NCBI GenBank assembly: GCA_031264715.1
Contig: JAISDP010000116.1
Coordinates: 1-23,546, forward strand
Reading direction: 5' to 3'
Origin: Bacteroidales bacterium
GTDB taxonomy: Bacteria; Bacteroidota; Bacteroidia; Bacteroidales; UBA4181
DNA length: 23,546 nt
The first letter of the stretch is position 1. Every line of letters begins with the position of its first letter. Positions 16,820-23,546 of the stretch are shown here, piece after piece. The position numbers were made by a program, and so were the translations under genes. The notes beneath the pieces are model-generated. The model was not told the DNA's origin and made no database searches. It saw only the letters and a program-made list of their open reading frames with translations.

Positions 16820-16852
16820 ACATATCATATTCATTTTTAAAAGTTTAGAATC

Positions 16853-17419
16853 ATGGCAAAGCAGAAAGGAAATGTGGTAACCCACGGGTTGAGCGGAAAG
16901 ATCGGCGATTTGCTGGTATTTCGTCAAGTGGACGGTAAAACCGTCATATCAAAAGTTCCGGAACCGCCGAAGAAGGTATCGGAAAAACAGGCAGAGCAGC
17001 GCCGGCGGTTCCGGCAGGCGGTGATTTATGCGAGGTCGGCGGTCGAATCGCCCGAAACGAAAGAGGTTTACGATAAAATTGCCGGCAAGAAAGGCAAAAC
17101 TCCATTTATTGCCGCGGTAGCCGATTTTCTCCATGTACCGGAGATCCGGCGCATCGACCTGTCGGACTATTCCGGACAGGCCGGCGACACGATCAGAATT
17201 GAAGTCGAGGACGACGCGATGATTAAATATGTGCGTGTCGGGATCATTGCCGCCGACGGGACGGTGATAGAGGAAGGCCCTGCAACTCCCGATATTTCGG
17301 GATACCTGTGGACTTACGCCGCCAAACAGGATAACAACCTGTTTCATTACGGCAAAATAGTTGTCTCGGTATCCGATTTGCCCGGTAATGTAGTGGAAGG
17401 ATCGGAAGAATTAGTTTAA
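16853..17419 (+). CDS. Hypothetical protein, 188 residues
   Basis: I do not recognise a named family. The protein starts MAKQKGNVVTHGLSGKIGDLLVFRQ, a short beta-rich segment. A lysine/arginine-rich helical stretch follows (about 38-70, KKVSEKQAEQRRRFRQAVIYAR), then a compact region (70-95). The C-terminal part (about 98-185) has alternating beta-strand character (DTIRIEVEDDAMIKYVRVGIIAADGTVIEEG). No signal peptide, membrane helix or catalytic motif is visible; it is probably cytoplasmic. It has no evident promoter of its own downstream of the terminator at 16776-16819, so expression may depend on read-through. GC content resembles the housekeeping genes, unlike the AT-rich gene at 19747. A second hypothetical gene follows 487 bases later. 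Confidence 0.8.
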   Translation: MAKQKGNVVTHGLSGKIGDLLVFRQVDGKTVISKVPEPPKKVSEKQAEQRRRFRQAVIYARSAVESPETKEVYDKIAGKKGKTPFIAAVADFLHVPEIRRIDLSDYSGQAGDTIRIEVEDDAMIKYVRVGIIAADGTVIEEGPATPDISGYLWTYAAKQDNNLFHYGKIVVSVSDLPGNVVEGSEELV

Positions 17420-17427
17420 CATGATGA

Positions 17428-17480
17428 CGAAGCGAAGCACACCGAAGGATCACCGAAGACACACCGAAGGCACACCGAAG
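17428..17480. repeat. CACCGAAG direct repeats with exact 11-base period
   Basis: CACCGAAG occurs at 17440, 17451, 17462 and 17473, exactly 11 bases apart, preceded by CGAAG at 17428 and 17433. The array begins about 9 bases after the stop codon of the preceding gene. Confidence 0.9.
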
Positions 17481-17582
17481 GATCAACGGGCGATTTATTC
17501 ACAATAATGTTTTATGTTTGCTAAAAATAGATCATCAATAAGGAAATTTTACCGATTTCCGTACCTCTGTTTGACGCCTGTT

Positions 17583-17614
17583 GACCCTGACAGGTCTAAC
17601 GACCCTGTCAGGTC
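17583..17614. repeat. GACCCTGACAGGTC / GACCCTGTCAGGTC pair
   Basis: Two 14-base near-palindromic units at 17583-17596 and 17601-17614, separated by TAAC, of the same family as 1063, 16449 and 19626. A single-arm copy (CTGACAGGGTCAA) also lies at 17865-17877. Confidence 0.85.
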
Positions 17615-17630
17615 GGACACGACGCAATTT

Positions 17631-17824
17631 GATGCCGGAAGGCATCTGATGTCGATAACCCCGGGCAAGCGCAGCGCAGCCCGGGGATACGGCGCACAGC
17701 GCTTTCCCGCAACCCCGGAAGGGGTTGAACAGCTACGCAGTTCGAATGGGAGGGCGCCGGTCTCTGCCCCGAGCTGCGTCTGCGGCTTGCACGGGGTTAT
17801 CCATATGCGACGCCTACCGGCGTC
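17631..17824. repeat. 194-base multi-hairpin element with inverted ends
   Basis: The outer about 30 bases are imperfect inverted repeats of each other (23 of 30 match), including a perfect 10-base pair GATAACCCCG (17654) / CGGGGTTATC (17792). Each end is itself a hairpin: GATGCC-ggaa-GGCATC and GACGCC-tacc-GGCGTC. Inside are CCCCGGGC/GCCCGGGG and AACCCC-ggaa-GGGGTT. A further GAAC/GTTC stem carries the loop AGCTACGCA. No open frame of interest is present, so it looks like a small non-coding mobile or structured element. Confidence 0.75.
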
Positions 17825-17876
17825 AAAAGAATTTTAAATTCAAAAGCCAACGTAAATTCCACCGCTGACAGGGTCA

Positions 17877-17897
17877 ATTCAAAATTCAAAATTCAAA
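17877..17897 (+). repeat. Three ATTCAAA heptamers just upstream of a start codon
   Basis: Three perfect tandem ATTCAAA units end 9 bases before ATG 17907, a placement like that of the TTAATTC heptamers at gltB. Confidence 0.88.
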
Positions 17898-17906
17898 ATT
17901 TTAACC

Positions 17907-18614
17907 ATGTTTTACGTAAGAATCAATAAAATCAAAGTATTCAATAACCGCGAAGGTTTTCTCGGGCTGTTCAACCGCGCCGAGATGCAGATTTACAGTT
18001 ATGTCAAGCCTTTCGCTCTGTCGGCGAAACCGGCGCAGACGGACGGCGTTGCCATTTCGGAACTCATGGCGCTGCCCGACGCCGCCGCGCGCAGGCAGCG
18101 TCTGCTGGACGCCGTGCTTGCCGAAGCCGGACTCCCGGCGCAAAGCTCGTACCTCGAAGTCAACGGCGTGAAGGACAACCAGACCTTGCTGTTTGGCGAC
18201 TCGGGGCTGGTGATCTTCTCGTCCGACTCTATCCCCGCCGGACTTGATATGCGGCTGTGGATGATTGAATCGGACGAAGACGTCCGCAGTTTTGCCCTCG
18301 ACGCCGACAAGGTACTCGACAGCGACGCTTTCAAGGGACTGTTTGCCGCTGCGGAAACCGCGCTGCTGGTAACCAATCCCATACTGTCGGGCGTGATCGC
18401 CGTCGGTGGCGTGGCCGTTTCCCTGCTCCGGCAAAAACTGCGCGCCAACAAAGACGACCTCGTCGGCTACTGGCAGGCGACGCTCAACCGCGCCGAACAC
18501 TATCCGCACGGTACGCGCGATAAGCAGGACACGTACGACACCACCGGTAATATCCTGGTGGACTATACGCTGTTCGGATTTGAAAACAGTCTGAACCGGG
18601 ATTTACAGGATTAA
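17907..18614 (+). CDS. Hypothetical protein, 235 residues
   Basis: I do not recognise a family. The protein begins MFYVRINKIKVFNNREGFLGLF, suggesting a beta-strand-rich domain. A helical region follows (about 50-75), then an acidic segment (about 85-135). At about 145-165 lies a hydrophobic stretch, ALLVTNPILSGVIAVGGVAVSLL, that could be one membrane helix or a buried helix. The C-terminal part (about 170-225) contains NRAEHYPHGTRDKQDTYDTTGNILVDYTLFGFE. There is no signal peptide. The final residues and stop codon come from a GGATTTACAGGATT repeat, so the original C-terminus may have been altered. Heptamer repeats occupy the region just before the ATG. It probably goes with the hypothetical gene at 16853, inferred from orientation and similar composition only. 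Confidence 0.8.
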   Translation: MFYVRINKIKVFNNREGFLGLFNRAEMQIYSYVKPFALSAKPAQTDGVAISELMALPDAAARRQRLLDAVLAEAGLPAQSSYLEVNGVKDNQTLLFGDSGLVIFSSDSIPAGLDMRLWMIESDEDVRSFALDADKVLDSDAFKGLFAAAETALLVTNPILSGVIAVGGVAVSLLRQKLRANKDDLVGYWQATLNRAEHYPHGTRDKQDTYDTTGNILVDYTLFGFENSLNRDLQD

Positions 18615-18629
18615 AGGATTTACAGGATT
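18599..18629. repeat. Tandem GGATTTACAGGATT, two copies
   Basis: Perfect 14-base copies at 18599-18612 and 18616-18629, separated by AAA. The first copy overlaps the end of the upstream gene and supplies its last codons and most of its TAA stop. Confidence 0.95.
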
Positions 18630-18735
18630 TCGCAATGCAACGTAAAAATTCCGTCAAGGACGACATATTGGTAGAACCCGTCAGGATGGCATATTGGAAA
18701 AGTCCCGTCAGGGATGACATGTCGGTAGGAAAAAT

Positions 18736-18849
18736 ATGCACCGCCGCCAGGCCAAAACCCCGTATGGGGTTTCAGATGATGAATCTCCTGTGGAGATTGG
18801 TTGATGTTTTCCGCATTGATTCTATGGATATGAATGCCCTGACGGGCAA
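18736..18849. repeat. 114-base hairpin repeat, copy 1
   Basis: Contains AAACCCC-gtat-GGGGTTT, then AATCTCC-tgt-GGAGATT, then GCCC-tgac-GGGC hairpins. Similarity to copy 2 continues downstream through the 28-base palindrome to about 18910, giving a near-identical block of about 175 bases. Confidence 0.93.
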
Positions 18850-18868
18850 TGCTTCAACATCCCCGTGC

Positions 18869-18896
18869 GTAGAGACGCGATGCATCGCGTCTCTAC
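18869..18896. repeat. Perfect 28-base palindrome, copy 1
   Basis: The half-site GTAGAGACGCGATG is followed directly by its exact complement. TGC and GCA flanks extend the pairing with a small bulge. Confidence 0.97.
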
Positions 18897-19223
18897 AACG
18901 CAACGGCAACGCAACACACCGCATTTCCACCCCCGTCAGGGACGGCATATCGGTCGTCTTCTACCAATATATTGCCCCTAACGGGGCTACCAATTATGAT
19001 GTCTTCTATCAATATGATGTCCCTGAAGGCCCTGAAGGGGTCTACCAATAGACGGGGCTTTAGCCGAACGATGAAATCCCGTCAGGGATGTAATATTGGT
19101 AGAGATATAATCATCGGAAAACAAAAAAATCCCGTCAGGGATGGCATATCGGTAGAAAATATTTCATCATTCGGCGAAAATCCCGTCAAGGTCAAACCAA
19201 CATTGTTTCCCGTCAGGGAAACG

Positions 19224-19337
19224 ATGCACCGCCACCGGATCAAAACCCCGCATGGGGTTTCACATGGTGAATCTCCTACGGAGAGTGGCAGATGTTTTCC
19301 GCATCGATTCTATGGATATGAATGCCCTGACGGGCAA
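19224..19337. repeat. 114-base hairpin repeat, copy 2
   Basis: Same order of hairpins as copy 1, with loop GCAT instead of GTAT in the first one while the stem is unchanged. It continues into the second 28-base palindrome. Confidence 0.93.
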
Positions 19338-19356
19338 CGTTTCAACATCCCTGTGC

Positions 19357-19384
19357 GTAGAGACGCGATGCATCGCGTCTCTAC
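19357..19384. repeat. Perfect 28-base palindrome, copy 2
   Basis: Identical in all 28 bases to the palindrome at 18869-18896. Confidence 0.97.
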
Positions 19385-19474
19385 AACGCAACGGCAACGA
19401 CAATTCAAAATTCAAAAAAGTCCCGGCAGGGATGGCATGTTTCCCGTCAGGGAAACCATATCAATAGAAAAAAG

Positions 19475-19588
19475 ATGCACCGCCGCCGGATCAAAACCCC
19501 GTATGGGGTTTCATATGATGAATCTCCTACGGAGACTGGCGGATGTTTTCCGCATCGATTCTATGGATATGAATGCCCTGACAGGCAA
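19475..19588. repeat. 114-base hairpin repeat, copy 3
   Basis: Same length and hairpins as copies 1 and 2, preceded by TTCCC-gtca-GGGAA as in the truncated copy at 1384. It is not followed by the 28-base palindrome. Confidence 0.93.
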
Positions 19589-19625
19589 AGCACATACGAA
19601 ATGTATGGTAGGAATATTTGCGGTT

Positions 19626-19708
19626 TTGACCCTGACAGGTCGGGCGCTGCTCCCAGCATCGGCGCAACGCGCCGACCTGTCAGGCTGCGTAGCTGCTGAC
19701 AGGGTCAA
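19626..19708. repeat. 83-base inverted repeat of the GACCCTGACAGG family
   Basis: TTGACCCTG (19626) pairs with CAGGGTCAA (ending 19708), and ACAGGTCGG pairs with CCGACCTGT. The right part holds CCTGTCAG / CTGACAGG arms around the loop motif CAGCTACGCAG (read on the minus strand, 19685-19695). It ends 38 bases before the start of the next gene. Confidence 0.85.
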
Positions 19709-19746
19709 TAAGAATAAGAAATAAAAATAAATTAAAATTATATATC

Positions 19747-22700
19747 ATGTTTAAAAAACGAGTATTACTTATTGTTTTGTGTATTTATATCATAAATAAC
19801 TTAAATGCACAATTTTCAGGAGGTTCCGGGACAGTTGACGATCCGTATATCATTACTACATGGAATGAGTTAGCGTCAATTTCTTTATATGGTGGGGGTA
19901 AACACTTCAAATTAAATAACGATTTAGACTATGATAACCCGAATCATTATGGAGGGTATATAAGACCATCAACTGGTTGGCAACCTAGTGCTGCCGGCTC
20001 CTCATTTGATGGAAATAACAAGACGATAAGTAATTTGTATATTCGAGGTAATAATTATTCATATTATGGACTATTTGGGAGTGTTGGCAACAATGGTTTG
20101 ATCAAAAATTTGAATTTAGATCATTGTGATATTGCTTTTTCATATGGAAATTGTGGTTCCATTGCAGCCATTAATATTGGGGGAGTAATCTCAAATTGTA
20201 CAAATAAAAATTCTAAAATATCTGGTGCCGGTGTTAACAATCATACTGAGGGTCGTGTTGGGGGTATTGTTGGAGAAAATAACGGTATAGTTGAGAATTG
20301 TACATGTCAGGATAATAATTTTGTAATCCTGGGTTCATATTCGGCGGCATATTGTGGAGGGATTGCAGGATTAAACTCCGGAACAATAGATAATTGCCTT
20401 GGTAATAATTTTTCGATTGATAGTAATAGTGGTAGTAGTGGTGGCATTGCTGGAAACAATACATCTACCGGTAACATAAAAAATTGTTCTGTTTTTGGTA
20501 GCCTGTCTTACAGTCACAGTGGTGGAGGCATAGTTGGGAGCAATTCTGGTAATATAGATAATTGTAAAAATACTTCAGAAATAACATCTAATGTAGTAGT
20601 AGGAGGCATTGCCGGTGAAAACAACAGTGTTATTAACTCGTGTGTTAATTACACAAATGTATCTGTTAACAGCGCGGGCGCGGGCCAAACTATATCAGGC
20701 GGTATATCCGGTAAGGGTAATGGGAAAATTGTCTCATGCATTAATTATGGAACCATTGAAGCATCTTCAGGCTATTATTCTTCATATGCTGGTGGTATTG
20801 CCGGCACGGGGGGGAATATAGAAAAATGCTATAATTTTGGTAATGTTATTTCTTCTGTGTACAGGTCGGGAAGCAATACATATGCAGCAACAGCATATGC
20901 CGGAGGTATAGCAGGGGAGGCTGCGGCAGTTAGTTTGTGTGCAAATTCAGGTAATATTACTGCAAGGAGCAGTGGAGATAACGTAACTTCTACTTCCGGA
21001 GGTATTGCCGGAAGTAATGAATCTGCTGTGACCTGCTATAATACAGGATTTATTCAATCAGACGGTACTAAAGGCGCAATTGCAGGTTCAAATCCCGGTT
21101 CGATTTCTAACTGTTATTATCTTGATTTAAGCTGTGCTAATGGAATAGGCTATGGAATAAGTCAAGGTACTACCGTTCTGACATATACCCAAATGTGCCA
21201 TCAAAACAGCTATACCAATTTTGATTTTACAAATACTTGGGAAATGCAACAGGGCGTACCTTTTCCTCAATTAAAAGGGACAGTGATGGAGTATGTTACA
21301 AAAGTAAGTGCGACACCCGTACAGGTCAGTTTGAATTTGACCGATAGCAAATCTAAAACACTAACAATTTCCGTAGAGCCGATCAATAAAAATCCGAATA
21401 ACTCTTTTTTATATTATTTATCGGCCGATAAAAATATTGCAACTGTGGAGGACGATGGAACAATCACCGCAAAAAATAAAGGACGCACGGCTGTTTCTGT
21501 ATTTTCTCCACATGGCGGTTTCAAAGAAGAAGTAGATGTACTGGTAGATATGATTATCAAAACACCGGTAACCTTAAACCTTTCCATTCCCGGCAAGACA
21601 TATGGAGACCCTTCATTTGCAATAAATGCAACATCATCGCCTCAAGCAGGCAGGATTAACTATACATCCAATGATCCGGCAATTCTGTCGATTGCAGGAA
21701 ACACAGCTACCATACACAAGGCAGGCCAGGCGACCATTACTGCAAAAGTGGCTGATGATGACCCGAATTATACAAGTGATGCTGTTCAACAGACCATCAC
21801 CGTATCACCCGCCAATATCAGTGTCATTGCCAAAGGAGGCAATTCTGTTTATGGCGAGACCCCGATCAATCCGGGAATTTCAGCTACAGAGTTAAAATAT
21901 GGAGAGACAGCAGACGTCCTCTCAGGATTGACGAACAGCTTTGGAATCAATTCCGCTTCACCTGCCGGCGCTTATACGTTAACAGTTGAGGGCACGCTTA
22001 CAAACAATAATTATCGGATCAACCAGCGGATCAACGGGACTTGGGCAGTCAGTAAAGCATTGATACCTCCCGCAAATATCCTTTGGCCATCCGCATCTCC
22101 AATTAAATACGGGCAAACATTAAACGAGTCTGTATTAAGTGACGGATCGGCGCCTGTCCCCGGTATTTTTGAATTCAAATATCCGGCATTAAAGCCGGGT
22201 GTGGGTATCAATCAACAGATCGTTGTATTTACGCCTTCCGATATTAATTATGTACAGGCGGAAGGCTTAATCTTTGTAACCGTTAATGATAATATATCCG
22301 GTTCCGAAGACGGGGTATTGCTTGGTCTTTTAGTTGACGGCCAGCCGATAAATCTTATTCCGGGACAAACAGTTTACCGGTATACGGCTTCGTGTGGGAA
22401 ATCAGCTTTAGGTATTGTTGCAGCAAGCGCTAACGCAACTGTAACCATAAATAACGAAACCGGCGGAAGTTATAATTTGAATATTCCTCAAGCAGGTAAT
22501 TATCCGGTAAATATTGTTGTATCATCGTCATCCGGCGAATCAACAACTTATACATTAAATGTCATCCGTCCATTTGATAATGTTCTGATCACTCGCTGGG
22601 ATGATGTCCTGTCAGTCATTAACAATCCGCAAAATAATGGAGGTTATTCTTTTGCTAATTATCAGTGGTATAAGAATGATGTTTTATTATCCGGCGAGAC

Positions 22701-23070
22701 ACAGGGATATATTAGAGAAACGGGAGGGCTAAGCACATCTTCATCATACCATGTGGCGCTTACAACAACAACCGGGATTCATGCTCCAAGCTGTCCATAT
22801 ACGCCGTCTGCAAGCAATAAATTTATGTCTCTAAAGGCATATCCCAATCCGGCCAAAGATAATCAAGTGATTCAGGTTGAGGTAAATTTGCATGACAGTG
22901 AATGGCCCAACGCAATGCTTACCTTATATGACCTGCAAGGCAGGCCTGTTTTTAAATCAAAGCCTGTAAAGGGAACAAATACAATAACTGTACCGGCAGG
23001 CTCTTATGTATTGTCCTTAACAGCAGGAAATAAACCTGTTGCAAGCGAAAAAATTATTGTTGAAAATTAA
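19747..23070 (+). CDS. GLUG-repeat surface protein with T9SS type A sorting domain
   Basis: The 1107-residue protein starts with a signal peptide (KRVLLIVLCIYIINNLNAQ). Residues about 55-460 hold around ten GLUG-type repeats of the form GGIxGxNxGxIxNC. Next come an Ig-like group 2 (BIG2) domain (about 518-600), two MBG-type domains (about 605-770, each with TYGD or VYGET), a third similar domain (775-855), a cadherin-like beta-sandwich (about 858-945) and an Ig-like segment with YQWYKNDVLLSGET. The type A T9SS sorting domain runs from about 1028 (LKAYPNPAKDNQ) to the end. It should be secreted by T9SS and held at the cell surface, probably as an adhesin (inferred). Base composition is clearly more AT-rich than gltB or dprA. 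A probable outer-membrane protein follows after 11 bases. Confidence 0.93.
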   Translation: MFKKRVLLIVLCIYIINNLNAQFSGGSGTVDDPYIITTWNELASISLYGGGKHFKLNNDLDYDNPNHYGGYIRPSTGWQPSAAGSSFDGNNKTISNLYIRGNNYSYYGLFGSVGNNGLIKNLNLDHCDIAFSYGNCGSIAAINIGGVISNCTNKNSKISGAGVNNHTEGRVGGIVGENNGIVENCTCQDNNFVILGSYSAAYCGGIAGLNSGTIDNCLGNNFSIDSNSGSSGGIAGNNTSTGNIKNCSVFGSLSYSHSGGGIVGSNSGNIDNCKNTSEITSNVVVGGIAGENNSVINSCVNYTNVSVNSAGAGQTISGGISGKGNGKIVSCINYGTIEASSGYYSSYAGGIAGTGGNIEKCYNFGNVISSVYRSGSNTYAATAYAGGIAGEAAAVSLCANSGNITARSSGDNVTSTSGGIAGSNESAVTCYNTGFIQSDGTKGAIAGSNPGSISNCYYLDLSCANGIGYGISQGTTVLTYTQMCHQNSYTNFDFTNTWEMQQGVPFPQLKGTVMEYVTKVSATPVQVSLNLTDSKSKTLTISVEPINKNPNNSFLYYLSADKNIATVEDDGTITAKNKGRTAVSVFSPHGGFKEEVDVLVDMIIKTPVTLNLSIPGKTYGDPSFAINATSSPQAGRINYTSNDPAILSIAGNTATIHKAGQATITAKVADDDPNYTSDAVQQTITVSPANISVIAKGGNSVYGETPINPGISATELKYGETADVLSGLTNSFGINSASPAGAYTLTVEGTLTNNNYRINQRINGTWAVSKALIPPANILWPSASPIKYGQTLNESVLSDGSAPVPGIFEFKYPALKPGVGINQQIVVFTPSDINYVQAEGLIFVTVNDNISGSEDGVLLGLLVDGQPINLIPGQTVYRYTASCGKSALGIVAASANATVTINNETGGSYNLNIPQAGNYPVNIVVSSSSGESTTYTLNVIRPFDNVLITRWDDVLSVINNPQNNGGYSFANYQWYKNDVLLSGETQGYIRETGGLSTSSSYHVALTTTTGIHAPSCPYTPSASNKFMSLKAYPNPAKDNQVIQVEVNLHDSEWPNAMLTLYDLQGRPVFKSKPVKGTNTITVPAGSYVLSLTAGNKPVASEKIIVEN

Positions 23071-23081
23071 TAACTGAAAAA

Positions 23082-23546
23082 ATGAATCGAATCATATTAG
23101 TCATCATGTTCTTTGTGTCTTTTAACGAAGTTTATGCGCAGAAAAAGATGCAATCATCCTCACCGCATGAATTTTCTGTTCATGGCGGATTTGGATTGTC
23201 CGCTTTGCAATACCAAATAAAAGAAGGGGATAATAAATCAGGAATCGGAGGAAGTGTCGGTATTGGTTATTCTTACATGTTTTCGCCTCAATGGGGCTTA
23301 AACACAGGAGTTGAAATATCTTTTTATAATGCACAATGCGATATGAATGTATTGACAGGCGAACATCCTGTAACAGGAATTGAAGAGAGTTTTATTTTCA
23401 AAACATCATATACGGATTATAATGAGACGCAAAACGCCTCATATCTCAATATCCCGGTAATGATATTATTTAAAACTCAAACTTCTACTGTGTTTTATGG
23501 AAGCGCCGGAGCAAAATTGGGATTTCCGATAAACTCCAAATACAAA
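23082..23546 (+). CDS. Probable outer-membrane beta-barrel protein (partial, 3' end outside window)
   Basis: The open frame from ATG 23082 gives 155 residues and runs off the window. It begins with a signal peptide (NRIILVIMFFVSFNEVYAQ). A repeated pattern of amphipathic strands with alternating aromatic and glycine residues follows (FSVHGGFGLSALQYQI, GGSVGIGYSYMFSPQWGLNTGVEISFYNA, YLNIPVMILFKT, FYGSAGAKLGFPI), typical of the PorT/OMP_b-brl group of small barrels in Bacteroidota. It sits 11 bases after the GLUG protein gene and shares its AT-rich composition, so the two are probably one operon. The barrel may anchor or assist the surface protein; this is inference from position. Confidence 0.8.
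   Translation, partial: MNRIILVIMFFVSFNEVYAQKKMQSSSPHEFSVHGGFGLSALQYQIKEGDNKSGIGGSVGIGYSYMFSPQWGLNTGVEISFYNAQCDMNVLTGEHPVTGIEESFIFKTSYTDYNETQNASYLNIPVMILFKTQTSTVFYGSAGAKLGFPINSKYK

Larger units (their letters stand above)
18615..19746. repeat. Gene-free cluster of short hairpin repeats, about 1.1 kb
   Basis: Besides the separately listed units, this holds at least six degenerate copies of a roughly 27-base unit with a CCC-gtca-GGG hairpin followed by ATGGCATATCGGTAGAA. They lie near 18651, 18678, 18704, 18933, 19079 and 19131. Inverted copies lie between about 18958 and 19048 (CTACCAATA ending, CCCC-taac-GGGG hairpin). Long open frames across it merely reflect the scarcity of stops in the repeats. 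Confidence 0.8.

Noticed and set aside
17631..17824. Insertion sequence with a transposase
   Set aside because: The element is under 200 bases and has no coding frame; it can only be a non-autonomous or structural repeat.
18640..19160. Possible CRISPR array from recurring CCCGTCAGGGATGGCATATCGG units
   Set aside because: Units are degenerate, irregularly spaced and present in both orientations, with no uniform spacers and no cas genes.
18635..19724. Long open frames (138 and 250 codons) across the repeat cluster, including a repeated MGFHMMNLL-like translation of the 114-base unit
   Set aside because: The frames simply read through repeats with few stop codons. Different copies are read in different frames, several changes between copies alter amino acids while hairpin stems stay, and no signal or domain is visible.

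Overview
The window looks like a chromosomal segment from a member of the Bacteroidota, most likely order Bacteroidales. Three exported proteins end in type IX secretion (T9SS) sorting domains. One partial gene is a DUF4369/TlpA-type lipoprotein. Several genes are preceded by Bacteroidota-type promoters (TTTG, about 18-21 bases, TAnnTTTG), and starts lack purine-rich Shine-Dalgarno sequences. Genus cannot be assigned from the sequence alone.

Positions 1-6658 are all on the minus strand and mostly encode envelope or redox functions. In transcription order they are: a tiny T9SS type A protein; thioredoxin plus ApbE flavin transferase behind one promoter; a T9SS type B (gliding-motility C-terminal) protein plus an exported TldE/PmbA-like protein behind another; and a partial TlpA-like lipoprotein with its own promoter. 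Positions 7115-13147 (plus strand) hold the glutamate synthase pair gltB-gltD. DprA and a Gfo/Idh/MocA oxidoreductase (minus strand) face gltD, and an orphan LytTR response regulator is divergent from the oxidoreductase.

From 16247 to about 19710 the window becomes an accessory, repeat-rich region. It contains a small self-contained transcription unit (strong promoter, 37-base GA microsatellite, strong terminator hairpin), two hypothetical proteins I cannot place in a family, a 194-base multi-hairpin element, and roughly 1.1 kb of short hairpin repeats. That last stretch includes three copies of a 114-base unit and two copies of a perfect 28-base palindrome. Related repeats also occur at 1063-1461, and a different inverted-repeat element appears to lie in frame inside gltB.

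The window ends in a visibly AT-richer pair: a 1107-residue GLUG-repeat T9SS cargo protein and, 11 bases downstream, a partial probable outer-membrane beta-barrel protein.

Most metabolic genes are ordinary. The best candidates for undescribed biology are the leader/microsatellite/terminator unit with its two hypothetical proteins (16523-18614), the family of hairpin elements (including a loop motif carried on different stems), and the in-frame palindromic insertion in gltB.
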